From the NCBI GenBank assembly GCA_007026445.1, contig VDMD01000063.1, positions 88,923-152,922 of the forward strand: 64,000 nucleotides of DNA, in the 5' to 3' direction. The stretch is from Schizophyllum amplum. Lineage: Eukaryota > Basidiomycota > Agaricomycetes > Agaricales > Schizophyllaceae. Below the pieces are notes generated by a model that saw only the letters and a list, made by a program, of their open reading frames with translations, had not been told where the DNA came from and made no database searches. How positions within the stretch are numbered: the first letter of the stretch is position 1; every line of letters starts with the position of its first letter. Positions 35,110 to 46,928 of this stretch are shown here, in pieces. The position numbers and the translations under genes are program-made.

Positions 35110-37403
35110 TCATTGCCCTCGCGCCGCCGCACTCTTCTTGGTCCCACCCGTCGAAACCGAACCAACACCGTCCGTCGCCTGCGCGTCCTCACTCCCATCC
35201 ACTCCTCCAGCACCCGTACCCGTCGCGGCCCCCGTACCCGCGGCAGTGTAGGTTCCCGTCCCATCGCCAGCGTGCTTCTTTACTCCCTTTCTTCCCCCAT
35301 ACCACCGCCCATGACTGAGCAGGTAGTACATCTTGAAGTACAGGAGCGCGAAGCCATCTTCCTCCTGCTCGAGCTCGAGCGGGTAGTCCGCGCCGAGACG
35401 GTGTGCGGCGGCGATGCCAGACAGGACGGCGATCTGCAGAAGGGGTGAGCGGAGGGATGGATGAGCGGAGGGGATGGGTGAGCGGAGTATGGGAGTATGG
35501 AGGAACAGGTGAGCGAAGGAAGGGGTAGGAGAGGATATACAACAAGATGACCACAACCGCATACCTCATGCGCATTCACCATCGTCCAGCTTCCCGCGTA
35601 CGTCACGCTCTTCTTCCCGTTTAGGAGCCACATCCACGGTACGACGAACGCGTAGTGTGTCCAGGAGTGGCTGGAGGCGCGAGTCAGCGTAGGTCAGAAT
35701 CGCGTCGGGACAAGTGTAATTCTGGCTCGCAACGACATGGCCCGTGCTGCTTATCACGATGACTCACCACAACTGATGCCACCAATCCTCCCTTATGATC
35801 TTGCTCCGGTCGATCTCGTCATACGACCACGTCTCGCGGTCATTTTTGTTCAGGAAGATCGTCTGAAATGTCATGTTAGAGCGAGTCAAAAAGGAGGTGT
35901 GAGAAGGAGTTGTCATCAAAGGTGGGGTTCGGGTTCGGAGCGAGTCAAGATAGGTTCATGCCACAGCCGACGCTCACGAGTCCATGTATATCGATAGAGG
36001 GAATGAGTTTACTCGCCTGGAAAACATGCTGCTCGAAAGGCAGATCCCGCGAGAACTGCGCCTGGTAGTTCGAGCAGTCGAAGCACATCTCAAGCTTCTT
36101 CGGGTCCGCCGGCGTCTGCTTGATGTAGTACATCCTGTTGAGAGAGATGAGCATATACGTGCAGATGACACCCACTCGACAAGCCAGCGTTCGAGAAAGG
36201 GACGCCCACTCACGGTTTGAACTCTCTCCTCCCCTTCTCTACCCTCTCGCTTTCGTCCCTATCGCCTAACGCGTCGACCGCCCGCTCCTCGTCGAACCCA
36301 TTCGTGTACCACTTCTCCATATACTGCGTGTCGCAGTGCGTCACCGTGATATCGTCCGCGAACTTCGCCTTGCCGAGCACACGGCCCTCGATCCAGCGCG
36401 CTTTCTTGCCAAGGATGCGCTTCGCGGTGTCGGCGAGGACGCAAAGGACGAGCTCGTCGTATTCTTCGATGACGACATCGCTGTTGATCCCCGTTTCCTC
36501 GCCAGCATCCGCCTCCTCGCCGCCGTGCGCGTCGCCGCCGGTGCGCAGCCTGACCTTGACGTGTTTTTGTCGCGCTGAACGACCTCCAACAGCTCCGTTT
36601 CCAGACGCACGTGTACGCCCCTCCGCTCCAGATCCTTCTTCCAATCCCCATAGAACGCCGAAAATTCGGGAAACACGACCATGGGCGGCTCGTTCGATGC
36701 GAGCGAGCGCTCGTCTGGGGGAAACCACATCCCATACGTCGGCGACGTGAATATACGTTCCAAGACAATCGTCGGCACGTCTGGCGTCGCGTTGCCCGTG
36801 CCCAGGAAGAGTGCGATGCTCGGCAGCAGCATCGCGTTTACGAAGTCTTCGCTGAACCCCCAGATGCGCGCAAAGATCTTGATGGGGACGAGCGCCCAGA
36901 CGAGCTCGGTGCGCCGGACCCACTTGAGCGCGGTGCTGAAGCGTGCGATGTCCTTCTGGTGCTCGGCAACGAGACTGGTGGGGAAGACGTTCGTCCAAAA
37001 GTTGTCGCCCTTGCCGAAGGAAACCTGTAGGTTGACGGGCGAGACATCGTGTCCTTGCTTGCGGAACATGTGCATGGTGTGGCGGAAGATGTGCGAGCCG
37101 CTGAGGGGAGCGTCAGAGTCAGGGTGAGATGGACATGGGAGGCGACGGACCCTTGGACGCCCTGGTTGAGCCAGCTGGCGCCGTGCTTCTCGGCGTCGAT
37201 AGGGATGGAGAAGGCCTGGCCGCCGCAGTAGTCCACGGCGTCGATGAGCGTGACGTCGAACTTGTCGGGGTGCTGGGCGAGTTGATGCGCGCAGGACATG
37301 CCTGAACATATTGTCAGAACCGATGAGACTGGCAAAGGCGTATGGGGAACGCACCTGCGGCACCCGCTCCTACCACCAGAATGCGCTTTGCAGAGGAGGT
37401 CAT
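35110..37403 (-). CDS. FAD-dependent oxidoreductase
   Basis: Minus-strand exons 37403-37355, 37301-37151, 37100-36214, 36134-36017, 35862-35768, 35670-35565 and 35433-35110, about 576 aa. The N-terminus RILVVGAGAAGMSCAHQLAQ is the Rossmann dinucleotide fold (GxGxxG), followed by DAVDYCGGQAFSI, as in flavin amine-oxidase-like enzymes. Later blocks: TTAKRILG-like region, WYTNGF, CFDCSNYQAQF, TIFLNKNDRETW, SWTHYAFVVPWMWLLNGKKSVTYAG, LSHGRWYGGRKG. The C-terminus is a low-complexity Gly/Thr/Ala tail. The frame slips once inside exon 3 at a T5 homopolymer (plus 36564-36568); one extra base restores it. The intron 36016-35863 uses a GC donor (CAG|GCGAGT). Substrate unknown. Confidence 0.82.
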
Positions 37404-38303
37404 GGTCAAGATGCGATGAACCTCCTGTCACCCGTAGCGCGCCAACGTATGAGGTCAATATAGGTTAGACTATAGGAGACCGATCCCCCGCCGTCTGACA
37501 TGGGGACATCGCAAGATATACGCTTGAAAACCTAGTGATCCCCAGTCAGTACCATCCCACTGTGTGGATGGATGATGTGATGACCACAGCGTCTGCCGCC
37601 TTGCGAGCCTGGGTATATGCTGCTCGCGAGATGGATGGGGCAGAGATTGCGGTCTTGGCCGAGTCCGAAGGGCGAGAAGACAAAGACATGGTAATCGGAT
37701 GTGCTTGAAGATTCGAGAACGCTGAGGACCAAGAGCGATTTATAGGGAATGCGTACACCAATACTGTTCAGTAGTAGTGGTCAGGAGGGAACTACGTACC
37801 GCAACCAACGGAGCGGAAAACCGTCACGGGGTGGCGGGCCGAGTCCCGACGCCACAATGATGCGTTCCGAGTCAACTTGAGGTCAACTTGAACCCTCAAA
37901 CTTAAGCTCAACTCCCTCTAGCAATCTGATACCCTCTATCTGCATAGTCCCTTTGACGCTGCTTGATGAGCCGTTCGTCGAGTATGCGCACGGCATCCAG
38001 TATTGGTCTGGGAGGGTAGTATTTTCAGTGAATGATCTCGATTCATTCACTTCCCATACGCCTATTGTACTAGAACAATAGACGGGCCTTATTCGTGGCA
38101 CGCCGCGTACGTCCGCCACAAACACACTCGGCGCCTTTAAAAGCCCTGCAAGGGAACCGCCAAAACAATATCGACCCTTCTCCCGCCTCCTCTCCGCCGT
38201 CCTCGAACTTCATGTCTTCCATTGACCAGCGACCCCTCATCCCTGGCCTTCCGATGCCGAGCTCACCGGACACATTGACGCATCCTCGCGCCAGCCCCTG
38301 CTC
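37404..38303. other. Intergenic, divergent promoters
   Basis: A TTTAAAAG TATA-like site lies at about 38136. A 68-codon frame from ATG 38212 (MSSIDQRPLIPGLPMPSS) overlaps the start of member 4 in another frame. It may be the true N-terminus if one indel is assumed. Confidence 0.45.
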
Positions 38304-38936
38304 ATGCGTACCCCTTGCTCCGAGTCAAACCCATTCACGCAAAGCCGGCCCATCACACGCGCCTTACAAATCATCCTGGGCGTGCCCACGCTCGACCCCG
38401 AGGCGCACCCTCTTCTAATTTGTACAAGAAATGTCCCCTCGGTCCCCACCGTTCTACGCACCACGTTTCAGCGCGCAGCAGACGCCGGTGGTCTCGCCGT
38501 CCTCGCGCTGTGCCTCAAACTCTTCCTCTTCGCAGTTTACATCACCGCCTTCTGCGTTACGGGTAGCATCCTCACCTTCGTCGCGGGGCAGCAAATTCTC
38601 GGCGCCGCGCGCGGGGGCAGCTGGGAGATATCGTCGATATGGGCCGCGCGGACGGCGTGTGTGGGCGCGCTGGTCCTCGCGCCGGCCGCCGCGCTCTGTG
38701 GGAACATCTATCCGGAGGTACATCCCATAGTCAAGCTGTTCTGCAGCACGGGGATGGGGGTGATTGTCGGTGTCACGGGCTCGGCGCTGCTGGCGGCTTG
38801 CGGAGTGGACGCTCAGTTGATCCTCTCCTCAGGGGACGCCGCGATTGCTGCCTTGGTTGGTGCGGCGGTGACCGTCATGCCGTTACATTTGTATGTTTGG
38901 CTCCGTGATCTCTTCAAAAAGCCGGCCACTGCGTAG
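38304..38936 (+). CDS. GQQ-motif membrane protein (member 4)
   Basis: Unspliced 210-aa ORF with about five hydrophobic segments. Family motifs: FVAGQQILGAARGGSW, ARTACVGALVLAPAA, IVGVTGSALL, GDAAIAALVGAAVTVMP, ending KKPATA. It is shorter N-terminally than member 1. An alternative upstream ATG (38212) is out of frame, so the N-terminus is uncertain. The His of the HG pair is Arg here and AVGG is VGA. Function unknown. Confidence 0.68.
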   Translation: MRTPCSESNPFTQSRPITRALQIILGVPTLDPEAHPLLICTRNVPSVPTVLRTTFQRAADAGGLAVLALCLKLFLFAVYITAFCVTGSILTFVAGQQILGAARGGSWEISSIWAARTACVGALVLAPAAALCGNIYPEVHPIVKLFCSTGMGVIVGVTGSALLAACGVDAQLILSSGDAAIAALVGAAVTVMPLHLYVWLRDLFKKPATA

Positions 38937-40466
38937 ACTCTCTGCGATGCCACGCGCCGAGTAAAGGCGCCAACGACCTGAGATCCTTCAACTTTTCAGT
39001 CACTCTGTGTCCTTCGTCCATATAATTCTCGATATGTATTGCTCTGGAAGCTCATTCTCTCGTTGGAAAGCACGCAATTTCTGGTATACCATTATCTTAT
39101 AGGGTTGGGATCAGCAGCAATATCACTTAGACCTTCTGATTTCGATGGTGTGACATCAACACGAACTGTCACGGCACGTGAGTCAGTGACTCTTGACCCC
39201 AGCCTGGGTCCAACTCAACTTTGACTCTCTTCCTTCAACGACTGCGAGGTGAAGGGGGTCTTTCTTCTCCGCTATGCCATCAAGAAGGATGCCCGTGATA
39301 GATCTGTAGCTGAAGGAGGCTGAGAATATAAAACTCTGGCGACCCGCAAGAAAGGACTGATCACTCGCGAGTCGCTCAGCTCTGACGAACTTATGTACGC
39401 ATCTGAGGCGGCTGGCCTGACCGGACTTCTCTGCTGCGCTGTCTTGTACACTCTAGCGGTCTCACCTACTGTCGCGCTCTTACTCGCCTATCTGGTATAC
39501 GCGCACCCTCTCATCATCGCGGACAGTCTTCTCTTGTCATCGCGAATCAATCGCAGACACGCCTCACAATTGCGGCCAGACAAGCAATCTCGTGCGCGTT
39601 CTTTTCTCGGCGACAGCATCGTATGTTACGATAGTATGCCATCTACGCTGCCCGAGATGCCCTCCTGCGACACTCGATGTTGCGACGATGCTCAACCCAC
39701 CGGCGGCACTCGACGCACCTGCGTCGTTCGATCTTCTGCGTCGTCGCCGTTGTCCACTTGCGCTCCTAGTACGGCAGGGACACTCTGTCGGTAGTGGTCC
39801 ATCCTTTCGACATCAGCCTGTTTTTGGAAAGCAAGCAGATCTGGACCGCTTAGGTGAATCTCTACGGACGAACATCGACTGGCGCGGATTACTTGCACCG
39901 ACATGAAGACTTGGACCGGTACCGACGTACTAGAACATTTGGAAACCTCGCCTCGGACGAAGACTTCGACCGAGACGGGTGATCTAAACTAAACGAGTTT
40001 TGCTGCGTCTGCAACTACTAAGTAACTGGCTGGCATGTCATCCCATCACACCTGCATACTCTCGCATATCGTCGCTGAATTCCGCAGCGGCAAAGATCCC
40101 CAAAAGATCCCGTGTCATTTTAACCCACGTGGGCCCGCACTCGCCCGCGCTCCTTCAAGACGAGGTTCCATTAAAGAGAGATAGGACGATTCAACTTCAA
40201 GGACGCGCGTGCTTAAAGTTAAAGGTGAAAGGCGCTCGCCCTTCGGCATGAACAAGGCATAAACACCAGATGAACACTGTCTATTATCTGCTTTGGTCAT
40301 GCCGAAAACGTCATAGAAATTAGAATCACGGAGATCAGTGATCTATGGAATCTCGTACCTACTGATGACAAACTGTTCGTTATGTACCGCGGGAATCCTC
40401 CGGGAATCTAATCGCGGTGGTTCGATTTTTACTCTGCGATATCAACGGTGAGCGAGTGGTCCTGAC
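38937..40466. other. Intergenic before the tandem array
   Basis: A TATAAAAC at about 39328 is followed by an ORF at 39393-39794 (133 aa: hydrophobic N-terminus GLLCCAVLYTLAVSPTVALL, Cys-rich end). It could be a small membrane or secreted protein but has no relatives I recognise and no supporting intron. The left boundary of the array is at about 40467. Confidence 0.4.
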
Positions 40467-40531
40467 GCCGTCGACTCAGTTCCCCGCAGTGCGCCTCCCG
40501 GTCCCACCCACGGTCTCTTCCTCATTCCGCC

Positions 40532-42342
40532 ATGGCTGCTGTCCACTCTCCCGGCGTCGCCGTCCCATCCGCTGCGGAGACCGCGCTCTACAACATGTCT
40601 TCGCCCGCCCACTCCTTTCTCCCCCAGAGCCAGGGCAAGACATCGACGTGGCTCTTCACCACCGCCGCCATCGTCGTCTCGCTCCTCGTCCTCGAGCAGA
40701 CCGTGTATCGGTACAAGAAGCGTCACCTGCCGGGCGCGTCGTGGACTATCCCGATCATCGGAAAGTTTGCGGACTCGCTGAACCCGACGCTTGACAACTA
40801 CATGAAGCAGTGGCAGATGGGCGAGCTGAGCGTCGTCAGCGTCTTCAACATGTGCGTATCTAGTTTATCGACGCGTCTTCTCTGTCTTACGCGCGCGCAG
40901 CTTCATTGTAATGGCCGCCTCGAACGAATACTCCCGCAAGATTTTGAACACCCCGTGCGCGGAGCCCGCTATCGTGCACGCAGCAAAGCACATCCTGATG
41001 CCCGAGAACTGGTGCGTGTAGCTTGCAGTTGCGACCCGTCGTCTGACTCCCCATCCCCAGGGTTTTCCTCCAGGGTAAGGCCCACGTCGAGTATCGCCGT
41101 GGTCTCAATGCGCTCTTCACGCACAAGGCTATTGGGTAAGCGCTCCTTAGACACACAATATTCTCCCGCTGATCCCCGTAGGAATTATGTCGCCATCCAG
41201 GACCGCATCGCAAAGGAGCATCTCCAAGAGTGGATCGAGCGCTCGCAGGCCACCGGCAAGTCCTTCCCCATCATGATGCACGCCCGCCACATGAACATGG
41301 TCGTCTCCCTCCGCGTCTTCTGCGGCATGTACATCCCCCAGGAGGCCACTCAGGAGATCTCGGACAAGTACTGGAACATCACCGTCGCCCTCGAGCTCGT
41401 CAACTTCCCCCTCCCCCTCCCCGGCACGAAGATCTACCGCGCGATCCAGGCGCGCAAGGTCGCGCTCAAGTGGCTTGAGCACGCCGCGCACGAGTCCAAG
41501 CGCGCCGTGGCCGCGGGTCAGCCCGCCAGCTGCCTCCTCGACGAGTGGAACCTGTTGCTCGCGGACCCGACGTACAAGGGCCGACGGGACTTTAGCGACA
41601 GGGAGATGGCGCTCGTGGTCTTCTCGTTCCTGTTCGCGTCGCAGGACGCGATGAGCAGCGGTCTCACGTACGGGTTCCAGCACTTTGTGGACCACCCCGC
41701 GTGCTGGCAAAGGTCAGGGAGGAGATCGAGCGCGTCGTCGGCCCCGATCCGCACGCGACCCTCACGCTCGACCTGCTCGACCAGATGCCGTACCTCCAGG
41801 CAGCCGTCAAGGAGAACCTGCGCGTCCGCCCGCCCGTCACCATGGTCAGTGCGTACGATTATCTGCTCAGCATCCACTCACGCTCTGCCAGATACCCTAC
41901 AAAACCGTCAAGCCCTTCAAGATCCGCGACGACTACACCGTGCCCGTCGGCAGCATGATTATACCCACCTTCTACAACTCCCTGCACGACCCGAGGCGTA
42001 CCCCGACCCAGACGCCTTCCTCCCCGAGCGCTGGCTCGACCCCGAAAGCCCGGCCAACGCGAACCCGAAGAACTATCTGGTTTTCGGCAACGGCCCGCAC
42101 CGCTGCATCGGGCAGGAGTACACGGTGATGAACCTCGCCATCGTGCTCGCGAACGCGGCCATGATGATGGAGATGGAGCACGATATCACGCCGGATAGCT
42201 TCAAAGTCAAGTGAGTGCGGTGGCGTGACACGAAGGACGTTTGCTAACGCGCCGCTTGGCTAGGATGATTGCCACCCTGTTCCCTGCCGACGATTGCAAG
42301 ATGAGCTTCAAGCCGCGCAAGGCCACGCGTCCGACGGCATGA
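40532..42342 (+). pseudogene. ERG5: Sterol C-22 desaturase CYP61, copy 1 (two frameshifts)
   Basis: Same structure as the intact copy at 52262: exons 40532-40851, 40901-41011, 41061-41135, 41182-41844, 41892-42210 and 42264-42342. Compared with copy 2, one base is missing near 41700 (DHP|NVLAKV) and another near 41989 (HDP|EAYPD), each breaking the frame. The region between them and the haem motif is otherwise preserved (FGNGPHRCIG). All splice sites are intact. Either newly inactivated after duplication, or two base-calling errors in GC-rich runs. Confidence 0.88.
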
Positions 42343-42529
42343 GCGGGCGACGCTTCGACGCTTCGACGCTACAGCGGGCGACGCTCCAACGCTACAGCGG
42401 GCGAACGCTTCGACACTACCTAGACGGCAGCCCTAGTATATTAGTAGGCCAGCCCTTGATTTAATAATACTCGACGTTCGCTTTCACTTGATGTGGCTGA
42501 TGAGGCAGTGTTCTGCACCACGATGTGCT

Positions 42530-43290
42530 GAAGGTGAGTCTGGCGTGGGGGAGCGGGAGCGAGAGGGGGGAGGGGGGCGAGGAGGGAGAGGTCGAGGAGG
42601 GGAAACTCGAGGAGGAAGGGCGAGGTGGGATGGGGGCGGGAGCGAGGGGGGACGAGAGGAGAGAGGGCGGCGGGCGAGAGGAGGGGCAGGGCAGAGGGGC
42701 GAGAGGAAGGAGGGCGAGAGGAGGAAAGAGGAGGGGGGAAGGAGGAGGGGGGCAGGGGCGAGGGGGAGGGGGGAAGCAGGACGGGGGACGGAGATGAGAG
42801 GGAATGAGGGCGAGAGGGTGAGAGGGGGTAACGAGTGAAGAGGGAGGGGAGGGGGCAAGGACGGAGGGGAGCGAGGAGCGAGGAGGGCGAGGATGGATGG
42901 GCCGAGGAGGGAGGGGGGTGAGGCAGAACGGCGGACGGGGAGGCGAAGGATGAAGAAGGAGGAGGGGGAAGGAGGAGGGGGGGCAGGGGCGAGGGCGAGG
43001 GGGGAGGCAGGACGGGGGACGGAGATCAGAGGGAAGGAGGGCGATTGGAAGGGGGGAGGGAGTGAGGTGTGAGAAGGAGGAGAAGGGGGGAACAAGGCAG
43101 GTGGGACGTGGGGGAACAGGGGAGGAGGGATGGGAGGGGCGGAAGGGAGGGGCGGAAGGGAGGGGCGGAAGGGAGGGGCGAGAGGGATAGGCGGGGGAGA
43201 AGGGAAGGCGGAAGGGAGGGGCAAAAGGGGGGAGAGAGGGGGACAAGAAAGGGCAGGGCGAGAGGAGTGAGAAGGGATATCGTCAGACGA
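42530..43290 (+). repeat. Purine-rich G-tract region, copy 1
   Basis: About 760 bp of nearly pure G/A on the plus strand, composed of GGGAGG, GGGGCGAGG and GGAGGAGGGG variants, beginning 190 bp after the ERG5 stop. The reverse strand reads as Pro/Ser-rich false ORFs of 260-270 codons. Confidence 0.95.
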
Positions 43291-45587
43291 AAGAGAGGCA
43301 ATGAACACATGTGTGAGTACGAGAGTGTGAATTGGCGACGATCATGAGGAGGTGCGACGTGAAGGACGGGGGGAGGAACAAGGGTATAGGAAAGAGCGAA
43401 CGAGTGAGTACTGTTACATTGATGAAGGAAGCGAGAAGGGAGAGCGCTCGAATCCTGGTAAGGATTATATGGAGGATAGGTGTCGTAGACTGTGCGCACA
43501 AAGCAGTGACGAAACGCGCGAAGTTGACTGACTCGTACGAAATCCGGGAGCGCGGTACGACGGAGGAAAACGATGAGAAACGAGAGAGAAAAGGGCAGGT
43601 CTGTGATGAGCCCAGGAACACGAGAGTACAGCGAGAGCGAGTGTGAGTGGAGTGCATATGGTCGATACAGAGTCCCTGCGATGAGCAAAGTTGACTCGAG
43701 TACGAGTCAGAAGTCGAGGCGAGACAGAAGTAGAGGGGAGTCGCCTCGGGTACGCGGCAAGAAGCTCAAATGTCGTGAATACGAGGACGTGGACTCAGGG
43801 AGCGCGTTTTGAGGCAAATCATGTCTATTCAATGTCTACGAGGTACAAGGCTACTATTTACCAGCTACATACAAGTTGCGTCTACTGTACTCACGCCGCT
43901 CGCGAGCGCTGGTCGCGCATAGCAAATTGTATATAATTACGAAGGGCTTCGAACGCGGCGGACATCGGGTCGAGGGGTCTGAGGACAAGACAGTCAGTGT
44001 GTTCTCGCATTGGCGAGAACAAAGCGCTCGAGAGCGACGGCGACAGGCCACTCCTAGGCACCAGTGAGCTAGATAGAAAGTCATATGTAAGAGACTGTAT
44101 CAGAATGATTGGGAGGCGGGGTACGAATTGACTCGAAAATCCGCCCATGTATGAGAAAATGGAATGGAGGGACGGCGTGCAGGCAGGTCGTACAGGACGG
44201 GGGTAAGATAAGTAGCCACTACGAGAGCAAAGCACGGGGCAAATCGACGAAGATGCGGGTGATATACAGACATTGGCGGTCGTTATCGTAGTCAGTGGGC
44301 GTGAAGAACAAGTGATTGAGAACAAAAAGCAAAAGCTGCGCAGTGGTTCGTCGGGTGCGTTTGGTGATACAGAGTACGTACCTGAAAGCGGCGGTACCGC
44401 CAGTCGGCTACGACTCTCTCTCCCGCGGCGCTGATCAGGCCCGGCCCGTGAGAGACGGCACGCATACCGCATTCGCGCAGAGCCTGAGAGTCTCGCTCCG
44501 CATCCGATAGTACAAAAGACGGAGGACGCGGGCCGCATCGGTGGCAACAGCAAGTGAATTAACATAATTTCGACAGAGGACTCACCTCAAATGAAGTGCG
44601 CGGCGGCGCTGCGCGCCGCCCGCCGCGCCCCAGACCCAGTCTCTCACCTGTTGAACCAGTCGCAGCAGTCCCCGAGACTTCCCCGCGCGAATATTTTGAG
44701 GTTTGACTTCATTTTGCATCATTTTTGACGGTCAGACTCCCGCCAGAACCGCCCCCGCTTGGACCGGCGGATGGGGCTATCGGGGCGCGAGGAGGACCTC
44801 TCTGGGCGCGGTGAACCTAGTCGCCATGACGCACCGGTCACGCGTCAGTTCAACTTTCCAGTCACGGGCATGAACGGATGCGTCCAGCACGTGCGCTGAA
44901 CTTACGAAGGCGCGCGTCTCACTGCAAAGTCGCAGTGGCGTCAGCCCTTGACACGTGTAGCGATAAGCAGGTGTACTCACTGGCGATAGATGTTCTCGGA
45001 GTTCGCCGGGACGTCAGAGTATAGGCGACGTAGCGAGGGTGAGGGGAGATTCGTTCTTGGTGTGTGGCTGGGGGCCGATGTCTGGAAAAATGTTAGACTG
45101 TGGTCGACGTGCAGCGCCGCAGACACGCACGATGACCAGCGAGCACGAGCTTGACGCACCTGAGTCGCAATCAATTCCGCCGTCTGCCGTGACAATAACC
45201 CGAGCGTCACGGCGGGAGATGGGGTGCGCGGAGGACGCCTGCAAAGGTAGTCAATATAGGTATGCGATGAGGGCCAGACGCGACGTTGACGTTGTCGCCG
45301 TCGGGCGCGTCAGTCACAAGCAAGCCAGCGTACCTTGACGCTGTCCCCCCCGACGCGCATCCCGTCCTCGTCAATATCGCGGGCCTGACCTGACAGTCCA
45401 AGACGTACCGACAAACGTCGAGTACGATGCCGTGCTGGGCGCAGGCGGCAGACCGTAGAACGGCGCGGTCGTTGCACGCGCCCGCCGTTGCCATGACAAC
45501 CCTAACCAGCGTGGCTTCGAGCTCGTTGTGAGGGGTGTCAGCAACGACGAGGTGGGACTTGAGGACGTCCGCCGCGGGCGCGGGCGC
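43291..45587. other. Unit interior without a confident gene, copy 1
   Basis: Contains GT...AG pairs on the minus strand, for example GTGCGTCAAGC...TTTTTCCAG at about 45090-45165, kept in copy 2. They may be further exons of gene X or of another minus-strand transcript. No known domain. Confidence 0.35.
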
Positions 45588-46085
45588 TCATGAACGGCAG
45601 CGGCAGCGACGACGGGCGTCGGTCGTGGTGGTGGGAGACAAGCTGCGACGTGTCAGTGTATGGCAAACGGATTGAATAGAAAACTTACTGAATGGGTCTC
45701 GACTGCGTAGACTTGCGTGCGGTCTGTGAAAGTTTGAGTAGTCAGCAGCATGACAAGGTAAAGTCGTCATACCTGTAGATAGACGCTGCAAAGCTGGGTG
45801 TTTGCAAAGTTGATGTGCGAGACAAGAGTCTAGAGCGAGTTGGTCGTGAGCCATGAAAATTTAATGCGAGACGCACCAAGAAGAGGCTCGTGTTGACGAA
45901 TCGCTCATTGGGAGTGACTGGAAGGGAACATAGAGACATGTCTGTAAACGTATCAGTCACTGCGAGAAGCGACGAAACCAAAATAAACATACCAATCAAG
46001 TCAATGTGACTTGGGGCAATAGTGACGGCGGGCAAAGGCAGAAGGAAAAGGCATATGGTAGATGAGTGGGAAGGAATGAAGGCAT
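45588..46085 (-). CDS. Candidate small multi-exon gene X, copy 1
   Basis: Homologue of the copy-2 gene at 57420-57917, with the same four introns. Two extra G bases in exon 1 (near 46026 and 46052) break the copy-2 frame, so this copy may be dead or use another start. TATA-like TATAAAAGG on the minus strand at 46119-46127. Confidence 0.25.
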
Positions 46086-46473
46086 TGGAAGCCTGCTGAA
46101 TACTGGCCAGAGACGCCGCCTTTTATACGGTGCGGGACGGCTGTCCAGCCGGTCGCGCACGTCCCCTCGTTACGAGTCCCATTCTAATCCGCAGCGTCCA
46201 TGTCAGAGTCATGACAGCCGCACACCGACGGGCGGCCGCGAATCTGGGGCCAAAACCTGGGCGCTCGAGGGCGGAAGATTGGGCGCTCCTGTCGTCCTTG
46301 CTCGTCAACACTCTTCTGGGTCGCATGTCAGCCCGCTCGCGACGCCATTCAGTAGAAACGTACTACCGCGGTCAGGAACGGCCGTACGCGGAGTCGCGCA
46401 AGGTCAGTCGTAAGTTTTGGAAGATAGCCTTTGGGCGACGCGCCACAACGAGGCCAAGTCGTCCTGCGCCGTC
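46061..46473. other. 410-bp block identical between unit copies
   Basis: Matches 57893-58305 with no difference that I can see, whereas flanking parts of the unit differ every few tens of bases. It contains the gene X promoter and several overlapping plus-strand ORFs. Confidence 0.6.
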
Positions 46474-46928
46474 CTCGTCGCCCGCAGCGTCGAGGAGAGG
46501 ATGCAAACGCTTCCTATAACGTGAGGCAAGTCACCTGTAACACGTGACGAAGCTCGCGAGCCCGCGACAAGGCGCCTTGGGATCGAGTGGCCGTGGAATG
46601 AGAGATCAGTCGTTGCCCCTTTGGGAAGTCCTTGAACTGTCCCAAAGGCGGCGCGCCGCTCGCGCGCGTCGCCCGCCTCGTCGACCGCCGCCCTCGCTCG
46701 CGCTAAAACATATAATATTATAATGCTTCGAATGACGCGTACCCCCGGGGTTTCTGGCGAAACGGGCGGCATATGCGCTCTGTGAGTGAAGTGGAGTAGC
46801 CCAGGGCGAGGGCCAACGTAGCCCGGTTGCTATCAGCCCCCATCACGTTTCCTTCATGCCAATTGAATGTACGAGCGCCCAGGTCCGCATCGGTGACAGC
46901 AGAATTCCACCGGTCGCCGGTGGAAGAT

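Noticed and set aside
36210..36998. 262-codon minus-strand ORF starting mid-gene
   Set aside because: It is the downstream frame of the FAD oxidoreductase exon 3 after the T5 slip, not a separate gene.
40532..42342. CYP51 (lanosterol demethylase) as identity of the P450
   Set aside because: The FADSLNPTLDNY, SLRVFCGMYIP and PVGSMIIP blocks are those of CYP61/ERG5, and the CYP51 substrate-recognition motifs are absent.
42461..43308. Minus-strand ORFs of 261-274 codons rich in Pro/Ser/Leu
   Set aside because: They are the translation of the low-complexity purine tract on the other strand. Sequence order is not conserved with the copy-2 equivalents at 54174-55028.
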